DNA of 6,572 nucleotides from JANRLJ01 sp034437895 (GCA_034437895.1 DAOTTO010000648.1:1-6572), one strand, 5' to 3'; shown: positions 1-5,845, counted from the first letter of the stretch. Numbers and translations: made by a program. The notes: generated by a model from the sequence alone, not told the origin.

Positions 1-398
1 GGAACGGGTTGAGCGTTCTTGTTTGAGAAGATTAAGCGCGATGTGCTGTAAAACCGCTAGATTTTCGGGAGCATGGTCTTTGTGAACGCGATTATGGTCT
101 TGAGCAAAAGCCACATCCAAGACCCAATGCAAGTCATTTTCAATATGCCAATGGTCACGACAAACCGCTAGTGTCTGCCGAGCAGTGGGGTTAAGACTGG
201 AGATAAAGTAGCGCGTTTTGGTGGTCGTTTTACCGTTCAATTGGCGATGTGAGACAACTTTAACCAAACTGTGCAAATCTTTCCAGTCAGGATAACGGCG
301 CACATAGGTTAAATATTCGGGTTTGGCGACGACCCAACACTCTCGAATTTCAAGCCGTGCATGGTTTTTATTGACAGTTCTAGAGTAACCTGAGTTTC

Positions 399-420
399 GG
401 ATAGTGTTTTCATTCTATCC
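399..420. repeat. Subterminal GGATAG...CTATCC inverted repeat at the left end of the MITE-like element
   Basis: GGATAG (399-404), the inner part of the left terminal repeat, is followed after 10 nt by its complement CTATCC (415-420). CTATCC also begins the right terminal repeat (554-559). The hexamer therefore occurs three times in 185 bp, which could provide subterminal binding sites for a mobilising transposase. Confidence 0.5.
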
Positions 421-523
421 CCACCCCTAAATCCCCTCTCTACGAAGTGGGGAGGGGACTTAAAGAACCATTGTGAACCGTTTTTCTCCCCTTCGCCATT
501 GCATGGCGAAGGGGTCGGGGGAT
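417..523. repeat. Palindromic C-rich/G-rich double-hairpin repeat core
   Basis: Hairpin 1 pairs TCCCCTCTCTAC (432-443) with GTGGGGAGGGGA (447-458) around a GAA loop; all 12 positions pair if two G-T wobbles are allowed. Hairpin 2 pairs CCCCTTCGCCAT (488-499) with ATGGCGAAGGGG (503-514), 12 perfect pairs around a 3-nt loop. ATCCCC (417-422) can pair with GGGGAT (518-523) and close both into a three-way junction. The structure would form in single-stranded DNA or RNA. Similar C-rich/G-rich phrases recur as interspersed repeats in some Chloroflexota and cyanobacterial genomes, which is recollection and not a search result. Confidence 0.8.
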
Positions 524-961
524 GAGGACATTATAAAAGTTAATCAAGGTAAGCTATCCAAAACTGAGGTTGTATAATCCGTCTTTTGCACATGGCACAT
601 CTTTTGAACCGCGCATTTGTTTGCCATCTATGGCGACCACTTCACCGCTTGTTACCGACCTAAACTGTCGCACCCACCCTAAAAACCGTTTTTGAAAGGC
701 TTGTGGGTCAAGAAATCGAAAGACACGCCCAAACGTGTCATGTGAAGGGATGCCATGCGGTAAGGCAATTCGTGTTTCGAGCCATGCTTGTTTCGCTTTC
801 CCATAGGCTTCAATGTCTACCTAATTGTCTGCCCCGCTGATTGCTCCACATATTGCAATAAATAAAATACTCATCAGCGCATGGTCTTGATTTCGTTCAC
901 TGCGTGGATCAGGTCAATCTTTGAATGAATCGATTAGGCTGTTAAGTTCATCCTCTTGCAT

Positions 962-994
962 GGTGACGTTCTGCTTCCTTCTGCTTTTGTCACC
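962..994. repeat. Short inverted and direct repeats in the leader of the transposase remnant
   Basis: GGTGAC (962-967) and GTCACC (989-994) form a perfect 6-bp inverted repeat around 21 nt, immediately upstream of the transposase ATG. Inside it TTCTGCTT occurs twice (969-976 and 979-986). The hairpin would lie over the purine-rich Shine-Dalgarno-like stretch on the minus strand and could limit transposase translation. It may belong to the insertion-sequence end. The short stem makes this a modest call. Confidence 0.35.
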
Positions 995-1006
995 ATTTTC
1001 TCCCCT

Positions 1007-2443
1007 TCATCCCTTTTCATGCAATCGCCCTACGGCTGACACTTCCATCGTTGCGCGGATTTCATTTGTCGCGGCTTGACGATGCGGCAAGAAGGCATGG
1101 CGGAACACCCGCAGCGCAATCCCTGGAGCCAGCAGTGATGTCGGCGGCTTGAGTAAATGCATCGCTTCGACAAAACGCCGCCCGATCACCCCATCATACG
1201 GCATCGCCAGCGCTACAAGATCAAAATATTTGTGAATCATGCGCGAGGCAAAATCCGGTTTCGCGCCTTCCACATCGGGATAACGCATGTCTTCGCTGGT
1301 CGCCATCAGCCAGGGGCCTTGTGTCAGTTTGTACAATGCCTTTTGGAATTGTGCCGCAAAGCCTTTGAGATTCCGCACATCGCGGCTGGCGATCAACCTG
1401 CCCAATTCCACCGCTTCCAGCGCCGATGTCGTCATACCCTGCCCATAAACCGGATTTAAAGCGCAGGCCGCATCCCCGGTAACGATGAAATTTTCGGGCC
1501 GGCGCGTGAGTTTTTCGTAGTGGCGCATCCGGTTTTCCAGACGACGATACCCGTAAATCGGGCTGACAGGCTTGGCATCTTTAATCCACTTATAGATGTT
1601 CGGCGTTGCCAAGCTGGCAGCGAATTCCAGAAAAGCATCATCGTCGGTGGAAGGATAATCGGCATTCGAGCCGATCAACGTCACCACCCAGCGATTGTCT
1701 TCCACTTCCATCAAGCCACCACCGCGATATAACCCTATTGGGGCGCGGGGTTGGACGACATACGTTGTCCCTTTGAACGGTGCATTCGCAGGGCGCTCAT
1801 ACCAGCGGGTCGCATAACCCGCACGGGCATTAATCACGGTTTCTTTCGGTGCACTATAACCGATCTCCGTCAGCCATTCAGGTGCTTTAGAAGAACGTCC
1901 GCTGGCATCTACCACCAGATCGGCATAAAGATCACGAGTCGATTTATCGGCGCGAGACAGCGTAGCAATACCCGCTACAACGGAGCGATCTTCATTCGTC
2001 AGCAGGCGCTCGACCCGTGTCTCCGGCAGAAATTCAATAGTGCTGATGGTGTTCACCCGCCGCCGCACCAGCCATTCGAGCGAAGCACGGGCAAAGGAAT
2101 TGCTCTTAATATCACTCTCGAAGTGTTTAGTGTAACCACCCGTCGAGACAAAATGGGTGTCTTTGCCCCATGTCATCGGAACCGCGCCTTCATCCAGCAT
2201 AGCCTCGTTAAAGCCGGGGAACATCTCTTCCATGATGCGCTGCCCCTTTACGAGCAGAGTATGCAAGTGACGCGCCTGCGGAACGCCTCCGCGAAAATTG
2301 GCACTCTGCGGGAGTTGGTCACGCTCGATGATGGTCACATGGTCAAAATGATCGCTCAAAACGCGGGCGGTCAAAAGTCCCGCCATACTGCCGCCGATAA
2401 CGATGGCGTGGGTTGGTTTGGTCGTGGTGATGTTTTCGGTCAT
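1007..2443 (-). CDS. FAD-dependent monooxygenase/oxidoreductase (PHBH-fold, epoxidase/hydroxylase-like)
   Basis: Predicted 478-aa soluble flavoenzyme. The N-terminal Rossmann motif reads IVIGGSMAGLLTARVL (about residues 14-29) and ends with the ribose-binding Glu of VTIIERD (Glu40). Next comes GVPQARHLHTLLVKG (about 54-68), a block typical of the LasC-epoxidase/geranylgeranyl-reductase-like branch. LVVDASGRSSKAPEWL and FIVTGDAACALNPVYGQGM are the second and third FAD contacts (DG- and GD-type motifs). Family members use NAD(P)H and O2 to hydroxylate or epoxidise aromatic or polyene substrates; no substrate can be read here. The start is ATG 2443: GGAG lies 8 nt upstream, while an upstream in-frame GTG at 2464 has no ribosome site. 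It is divergent from a PadR gene and probably controlled by it. Its stop is only 45 bp from the transposase remnant, and the last 25 or so residues show no family motif, so the tail could have been altered by the insertion. Confidence 0.9.
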   Translation of the reverse strand: MTENITTTKPTHAIVIGGSMAGLLTARVLSDHFDHVTIIERDQLPQSANFRGGVPQARHLHTLLVKGQRIMEEMFPGFNEAMLDEGAVPMTWGKDTHFVSTGGYTKHFESDIKSNSFARASLEWLVRRRVNTISTIEFLPETRVERLLTNEDRSVVAGIATLSRADKSTRDLYADLVVDASGRSSKAPEWLTEIGYSAPKETVINARAGYATRWYERPANAPFKGTTYVVQPRAPIGLYRGGGLMEVEDNRWVVTLIGSNADYPSTDDDAFLEFAASLATPNIYKWIKDAKPVSPIYGYRRLENRMRHYEKLTRRPENFIVTGDAACALNPVYGQGMTTSALEAVELGRLIASRDVRNLKGFAAQFQKALYKLTQGPWLMATSEDMRYPDVEGAKPDFASRMIHKYFDLVALAMPYDGVIGRRFVEAMHLLKPPTSLLAPGIALRVFRHAFLPHRQAATNEIRATMEVSAVGRLHEKG

Positions 2444-2445
2444 CT

Positions 2446-2455
2446 TACCTGCTCC
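2446..2455 (-). promoter_or_regulatory. Ribosome binding site of the FAD oxidoreductase
   Basis: On the minus strand GGAGCAGGTA precedes ATG 2443. GGAG is 8 nt from the ATG, which is good spacing. This decides the start in favour of the MTEN... N-terminus over the upstream GTG, which begins at 2464 and reads through this site. Confidence 0.7.
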
Positions 2456-2463
2456 ATATAGCA

Positions 2464-2497
2464 CGTTGAGTAATACTACGTTTCGTAATAACGATAT
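2464..2497. promoter_or_regulatory. Candidate PadR operator cluster on the oxidoreductase side
   Basis: Two related imperfect dyads are adjacent: CGTTGAGTAATACTACG (2464-2480, core GTAATACTAC matching its complement at 8 of 10) and CGTAATAACG (2484-2493, also 8 of 10). A perfect TACG-TTT-CGTA dyad (2477-2487) bridges them. The first shares 13 of 17 positions with a site at the padR start region (2641-2657). The cluster lies in the leader and overlaps a weak second -10, where a bound repressor would block transcription. Binding by PadR is inference from position and repetition. Confidence 0.45.
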
Positions 2498-2519
2498 GCC
2501 CGTTTTGAGGTAGGGTCAA
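2491..2519 (-). promoter_or_regulatory. Possible second, weaker promoter for the FAD oxidoreductase
   Basis: On the minus strand TTGACC (2519-2514), a 17-nt spacer and TATCGT (2496-2491) resemble a sigma70 promoter with a good -35 and a poor -10. The -10 overlaps the operator-like dyad at 2484-2497. It is an alternative or addition to the stronger upstream site. Confidence 0.3.
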
Positions 2520-2535
2520 TTAGTATTTTTATCCT

Positions 2536-2564
2536 ATTATAAGGCGCGTTTTGTTTAAATTCAA
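2536..2564 (-). promoter_or_regulatory. Promoter of the FAD oxidoreductase
   Basis: On the minus strand TTGAAT (2564-2559), a 17-nt spacer and a consensus TATAAT (2541-2536) form a convincing sigma70-type promoter. Transcription would start near 2529, giving a leader of about 85 nt that contains the CGTAATA-type dyads. Confidence 0.6.
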
Positions 2565-2606
2565 CTGCATTTGATGGCTTTAATCTTATTCTATAAAGCG
2601 CATCTC

Positions 2607-2635
2607 TTGCCCACAAAGCGCGAGTCAACTATACT
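2607..2635 (+). promoter_or_regulatory. Promoter of the PadR regulator gene
   Basis: TTGCCC (2607-2612) and TATACT (2630-2635) are separated by exactly 17 nt. The predicted start near 2642 falls inside the operator-like motif at 2641-2657, the usual geometry for autorepression. It points away from the oxidoreductase promoter, so the two -35 regions lie back to back. Confidence 0.6.
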
Positions 2636-2640
2636 AAGAA

Positions 2641-2657
2641 CGTTGCGTAATATATCG
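2641..2657. promoter_or_regulatory. Candidate PadR operator at the padR transcription start
   Basis: CGTTGCGTAATATATCG matches the oxidoreductase-side site at 2464-2480 in 13 of 17 positions, including CGTTG and GTAATA. The extended core GCGTAATATATCGC has GCG/CGC arms and a central ATAT (10 of 14 positions symmetric). Its place at +1 of the predicted padR promoter suggests autoregulation. No biochemical support can be seen in sequence alone. Confidence 0.45.
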
Positions 2658-2686
2658 CTGGAACACTCACACGAAACGGAAGAATC

Positions 2687-3313
2687 ATGAAAGAGAAGGC
2701 TGTTCGTGAACTGACCGCGCTCGAATATATTGTGTTGGGGTTAATCAGCTTCCAACCGCAGTCGGGTTACAGTATCGTGACCTATTTTGAAGCCGGAACT
2801 TCTAGTTGGAGCGCCAGCCCTGGCTCAATCTACCCTATCCTTAAGCGTCTGGAAAAACAAGCCATTATCGAAGGTGAGGTGGAGACGGAACACGAGACAC
2901 GTCCCCGCAAAATCTACCGCCTCACGCCTCATGGTGAAACGCTGCTGGATGCGTGGCTGCATGAAATCCCTACGCTGCGCCCTTTTTATGAACAGCGCGA
3001 ATTAGCAATGTGGCGCTTTCAGTTTATGGAAAAACGCCTCAATATTCACGAAATCCTTAAATGGCTCGATAATTATATGGATAACGTCCGCTATGCTGAT
3101 GCGATCAATGCGGTTTACAACAGCGGCATCACACAGGCATGGGCGGAATTGGGCGAGGAATCTGTCCACCGTCAACTAGCGATGGAGGCGTATGTGATGG
3201 AACTGAACGCCATCCGCACATGGATTGAAATGGCGCAAATGCGGCTGAAGATGATCGCCCATCGCACCGGGGAATTTAAAACGATTGACCCCCCAAGCAG
3301 AAGTTCACATTAA
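2687..3313 (+). CDS. PadR-family transcriptional regulator
   Basis: A 208-aa regulator with an N-terminal winged helix-turn-helix (about residues 10-95) and a helical C-terminal dimerisation domain of the Vir_act_alpha_C type (about 100-195). Diagnostic PadR features are LGLISFQPQSGYSIVTYFE (about 17-35), SPGSIYPILKRLEKQAIIEGEVE in the recognition-helix region (about 44-66), and the wing RPRKIYRLTPHGETLL (about 72-87). The ATG at 2687 is preceded by CGGAAG about 5 nt upstream. The length suits PadR subfamily 1, which has the long C-terminal domain. Known relatives repress detoxification, phenolic-acid or multidrug genes and release DNA on binding the compound. The divergent flavin oxidoreductase is the obvious target, with autoregulation through the motif at 2641. 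Ligand unknown. Confidence 0.93.
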   Translation: MKEKAVRELTALEYIVLGLISFQPQSGYSIVTYFEAGTSSWSASPGSIYPILKRLEKQAIIEGEVETEHETRPRKIYRLTPHGETLLDAWLHEIPTLRPFYEQRELAMWRFQFMEKRLNIHEILKWLDNYMDNVRYADAINAVYNSGITQAWAELGEESVHRQLAMEAYVMELNAIRTWIEMAQMRLKMIAHRTGEFKTIDPPSRSSH

Positions 3314-3366
3314 AAAGATACATTTTATGCGAAATGAAATTGAGAATAAGGTCTAAGAAACCCTTC

Positions 3367-3400
3367 TTGAACTATAGAAACAGAGAGAAAATATAGTCAA
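3367..3400. terminator. Possible hairpin in the convergent padR/permease intergenic region
   Basis: TTGAACTATA (3367-3376) pairs with TATAGTCAA (3392-3400) to give a 9-bp stem with one bulged A and a 15-nt A-rich loop. It is the best fold between the two convergent genes, but it is AT-rich and no run of T follows on either strand, so it is a weak intrinsic terminator at best. The rest of 3314-3419 shows no gene or recognised motif. Confidence 0.25.
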
Positions 3401-3419
3401 GTGAGGGGATAATTCATTT

Positions 3420-4535
3420 TTATCGCATAAAAGTGAGTTTTTGCCCGTTATGACGCAAGATCACATAGATGACGACGGGTGCGCCGAGGAGTGCCGTTAC
3501 AGCGTTCAACGGCAGAATCAGCCGACTTCCCGGCAGTTCTGCGATTAATGCCGCGATCAGCGCCACAATCGCGCCCATCAAAATGGTTCCCGGCATCAAA
3601 ACGCGATGATCGGATGTGCCAAATAATCCCCGCGCCAAATGCGGCACGGCTAACCCTAAAAAGCCAATCGGCCCACAAAATGCCGTCACTGCCCCCGCTA
3701 AAAGCGCTGTTGTCACTACAATCACCAGCCGTGTCCGCCGGACGTTTAAGCCCATGCTGCGAGCATAAGATTCGCCCAAAAGCAGGGCGTTGAGAGATTT
3801 CGTCAGCCCAATGGATAAGCCTAATCCGGTGATAACGACAGGCGCGAGAATCTGCATCTGTCCCCATGTTACGCCGCCGAAGCTGCCAAACGTCCAATTA
3901 ATATACGCTTGTACCCGTTCCGGCAGGTTAAAATACAAAAGCAAGCTGACGAATGCGCTCGTCATATACCCGAACATCAAGCCGAGGATGAGCAGGGTTA
4001 CGCTGCTTTGCACCCGCCGCGCCGCGATCAAGACCAGCATCATGACCAGCCCCGCACCGATTGAAGCCGCCGCCGCAAGACTAAAATCCCCAAAAAAACC
4101 GAGTCCTGCCAACAGCGTCCCGCCGACTGTTCCTGCCGTAAGCACGACCAGTGCCGCACCCAAACTCGCGCCGGAACTGATGCCCAATACAAACGGATCA
4201 GCTAAAGGATTGCGAAACAGCGTCTGCATCATCAAGCCGCCAACCGCCAAAGATGCACCTGCTAGACTTGCGGTGAGGGCTTTCGGCAGGCGAAACTTGA
4301 GGACGATGTTCGTCCACGATTCGCGGCTGGCCTCGCCGCCGAGCAAGACATGAATAATTTCTTTGAGGGGGATATTCACCGAGCCAAGCGCAAGACTCAC
4401 CAAGAAAATCACGGCTAAGATGCCCAAAAGCAGCCCTAATAAGCCCCAGCGAATGCCCACTTTAGGCCAGCGTTGATCGGTCACAAGGCGCGTTTCGGCA
4501 GTTTTATGCGGTTGTTCCAGCGTGGTCTGTGCCAT
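3420..4535 (-). CDS. FecCD/BtuC-family ABC transporter permease (iron-siderophore, heme or cobalamin uptake type)
   Basis: A 371-aa polytopic inner-membrane protein, normal length for the family with a slightly long cytoplasmic N-terminus of about 30 residues. TM1 is about 31-51. The hallmark follows in RLPKALTASLAGASLAVGGLMMQTLFRNPLADPFVLGISSGASLGA (about 82-127). INWTFGSFGG (212-221) and LLGESYARSMGL (252-263, the ATPase-coupling region) come next. Then GPIGFLGLAVPHLARGLFG (288-306), ELPGSRLILP and NAVTALLGAPVVIYVIL close the fold. It would form the homodimeric channel of a type II importer. On the minus strand GGAAAG sits 7 nt before the ATG, supporting the start. It lies 70 bp downstream of the kinase on the same strand and converges on padR. 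No ATPase or binding protein lies in the window, so partners must be elsewhere. The substrate cannot be told from sequence. Confidence 0.93.
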   Translation of the reverse strand: MAQTTLEQPHKTAETRLVTDQRWPKVGIRWGLLGLLLGILAVIFLVSLALGSVNIPLKEIIHVLLGGEASRESWTNIVLKFRLPKALTASLAGASLAVGGLMMQTLFRNPLADPFVLGISSGASLGAALVVLTAGTVGGTLLAGLGFFGDFSLAAAASIGAGLVMMLVLIAARRVQSSVTLLILGLMFGYMTSAFVSLLLYFNLPERVQAYINWTFGSFGGVTWGQMQILAPVVITGLGLSIGLTKSLNALLLGESYARSMGLNVRRTRLVIVVTTALLAGAVTAFCGPIGFLGLAVPHLARGLFGTSDHRVLMPGTILMGAIVALIAALIAELPGSRLILPLNAVTALLGAPVVIYVILRHNGQKLTFMR

Positions 4536-4550
4536 TCATACTTTCCAAAT

Positions 4551-4569
4551 TGATCGGGTATAGCGATCA
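4551..4569. promoter_or_regulatory. Perfect dyad TGATCG-N7-CGATCA upstream of the permease
   Basis: TGATCG (4551-4556) and CGATCA (4564-4569) are perfect 6-bp inverted arms around GGTATAG. The site lies in the 70-bp kinase/permease gap, 16 nt upstream of the permease ATG and just before its ribosome site. It could be a regulator-binding site or a small hairpin modulating permease expression relative to the kinase. It does not resemble a Fur box. No convincing -35/-10 pair was found in the gap. Confidence 0.35.
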
Positions 4570-4605
4570 TTTTAGCAGTGAACGGGCAAAATAAGAAAGG
4601 ATTTT

Positions 4606-5844
4606 CTATGCGGGCAGCGTAAACGTGAAGGTCGTCCCTTGCTCAGGATTGCTGATGACGCTAATTTGTCCGCCATGCGCCTCGACTAAGCCGCGCACAA
4701 TCGCCAAGCCTAAGCCTGTCCCGCGCTGACCGCCTTCTGACCGCGCCCGCGATGGTTCACCGCGATAAAAACTCTCAAAAAGATGGGGCAAATCGACTGG
4801 ACTGATGGCCTGTCCGGTGTTATGAACAGTAATTTCGACACCAATCAGAGATTTTTTTGCCAACAGTATGATTTTACCCCCCGCAGGCGTATGGCGCAGG
4901 GCATTATCCAGCAGGTTATAAAGGATGCGCTGAATTTTATCCGGCGCGATAAACAGCATATCCACACCATCGGACACTTCGCCGACCAGAATCACGCCGC
5001 GCTGTTCGGCCTGTGCGCCGATTGTGCCGAGTGTGTCGGAAATCAAATCACGTAATGAGGCCATCTGCCGCGTCAGCTTTAAATGCCCTGTGTCCAACTG
5101 CGCGACTTCAAACAGATCATCGATCAAATGGCTGAGGTGTTCGACCTCTTTTTGGGTGTTTTGGGTGTAACGGGTGATCGTTTGTGGGTCAGTGACGACT
5201 CCATCTAAAATGGCCTCATTCATGGCGCGAATCGTCGCCAGCGGAGTCCGTAAATCGTGTGACACCCACGCGATCAAATCCCGCCGCGCCTGCTCCAACT
5301 GGCGTTTTTCCTCATCCATAGATTGAAGTGCATCTGCCATCTGGTTAAAGGTTCCGGCAAGCTGCGCCAATTCATCGCGCCCACTTACTGGCAGCCGCGT
5401 TTGAAGATGGCCCCGTGCTAAGTGTTGAAATGCCCCAGCGACGTTGTGGATGCGCTCGATTAAGGTCGTGCTGATAAAATACACCGAAATGACCGACACC
5501 ATCCCGCCGAAGAGGAGCAGTGCTGTCGTGAGCATCAGATCATGATTGCTGATAAACATCAACTGCGCGGTGAGCAAAACATTAGCGAAGATCAGCATCA
5601 CATTCAGGATACAAGTCGCCAGCAGTGTCCAGCGCAAACTGGTGAACCACTGGGTCATACCGCGGTTGTAGAGAATATAAGCCACGCCAATGCTGCCGCC
5701 GCCGCTGGTAGACATAAAGATGAACAAAAGCTCGACATCGCGCTGGGGCGGATTCAACGTCGGGACGACGACCAACATCGCCACAATAAACGCCAGCAGG
5801 ACGCTTACGATCAGCCAAATAATCGGCATCAGCGGCTTAATCAC
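4606..5844 (-). CDS. Membrane sensor histidine kinase, HAMP-HisKA-HATPase type
   Basis: A 412-aa kinase (numbering from GTG 5844). Four predicted membrane helices (about 5-27, 38-58, 71-94 and 103-126) are joined by loops of about a dozen residues, so there is no periplasmic sensor domain. HAMP follows (about 124-178), then a short coiled coil. The dimerisation/phosphoacceptor domain has WVSHDLRTPL with His196. The ATP-binding domain has an N-box (KIQRILYNLLDNALRHTP, 303-320), a VHNTGQAI box where Asn replaces the usual Asp (342), an F-box (LPHLFESFYRG) and a G-box (GTGLGLAIVRGLVEAHGG, 375-392). The frame stays open upstream to an ATG at 5928, but that would overlap the regulator gene by over 80 bp. 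GTG 5844 begins one base after the regulator stop, and ATG 5829 is the other candidate. None has a clear Shine-Dalgarno, which fits coupled translation. It should phosphorylate the upstream response regulator. Confidence 0.92.
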   Translation of the reverse strand: MIKPLMPIIWLIVSVLLAFIVAMLVVVPTLNPPQRDVELLFIFMSTSGGGSIGVAYILYNRGMTQWFTSLRWTLLATCILNVMLIFANVLLTAQLMFISNHDLMLTTALLLFGGMVSVISVYFISTTLIERIHNVAGAFQHLARGHLQTRLPVSGRDELAQLAGTFNQMADALQSMDEEKRQLEQARRDLIAWVSHDLRTPLATIRAMNEAILDGVVTDPQTITRYTQNTQKEVEHLSHLIDDLFEVAQLDTGHLKLTRQMASLRDLISDTLGTIGAQAEQRGVILVGEVSDGVDMLFIAPDKIQRILYNLLDNALRHTPAGGKIILLAKKSLIGVEITVHNTGQAISPVDLPHLFESFYRGEPSRARSEGGQRGTGLGLAIVRGLVEAHGGQISVISNPEQGTTFTFTLPA

Positions 5845-5845
5845 A

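Larger units (their letters stand above)
387..571. mobile_element. MITE-like non-autonomous element with 18-bp terminal inverted repeats
   Basis: The left end AACCTGAGTTTCGGATAG (387-404) and the right end CTATCCAAAACTGAGGTT (554-571) are inverted repeats matching at 16 of 18 positions. The 185 bp between and including them has no coding capacity and contains two strong hairpins closed by an outer stem. Recognisable transposase homology stops at both outer edges, so the element occupies the place of the missing middle of the transposase. No target duplication longer than a TA-like dinucleotide can be argued, which fits loss of flanking DNA during or after insertion. The family of the mobilising transposase is not identifiable from the ends alone. 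Alternatively it is a genomic interspersed palindrome that happened to sit at a deletion junction. Confidence 0.72.
1..961 (-). pseudogene. ISAs1-family (H-repeat-like) DDE transposase, broken and truncated by the window edge
   Basis: Not visible as one open frame, but reverse-strand translation gives two recognisable pieces. The first starts at ATG 961 and runs to about 572. It has the N-terminal DDE-associated domain (PDPR near codon 17, SILFIAICGAISGADN) and the first catalytic Asp in VVAIDGK. The second runs from about 386 to the window start with no internal stop. It has HARLEIRECWV, YFISSLNPTA and the third catalytic residue in DHWHIENDLHWVLDVAF, then HAPENLAVLQHIALNLLKQE. The pieces are in different frames. 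Damage: TGA at 914-916 in place of a sense codon before PDPR, TAG at 821-823 where the family usually has Trp (GADNW), and loss of roughly 110 codons, including the block expected to carry the second Asp (DAMGCQ-type) and the ALKGNQ-type strand. A purine-rich GAAGGAAG lies 12 nt upstream of the ATG. The domain order is family knowledge; the size of the missing block is estimated from a usual length near 370-380 aa. It cannot be an active transposase. Confidence 0.93.

Noticed and set aside
417..523. CRISPR-like repeats or a rho-independent terminator in the C-rich/G-rich palindromes.
   Set aside because: The two hairpins differ in sequence and have no regular spacers, and no T-run follows either stem in a way that fits a terminator for a flanking gene.
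821..916. Stop-codon reassignment or programmed readthrough in the transposase (TAG at a Trp position and a TGA).
   Set aside because: The neighbouring genes read Trp with TGG and use TAG, TGA and TAA as ordinary stops. The transposase is also missing its middle, so simple decay explains both.
1751..2461. A 236-codon open frame on the plus strand antisense to the oxidoreductase.
   Set aside because: Its sequence is rich in Arg, His and Ile with no recognisable domain, as expected of a shadow frame opposite a conserved gene whose motifs are clear.
3790..4353. A 187-codon open frame on the plus strand opposite the permease.
   Set aside because: It mirrors the hydrophobic permease in composition (Pro, Ser, Ala and basic residues), has no ribosome site or domain, and the permease frame has full family motifs.
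4536..4605. Fur box or separate strong promoter for the permease.
   Set aside because: No GATAATGATTATC-like sequence is present, and TTGCCC and TATACC in the gap are about 21 nt apart, too far for a good sigma70 promoter.
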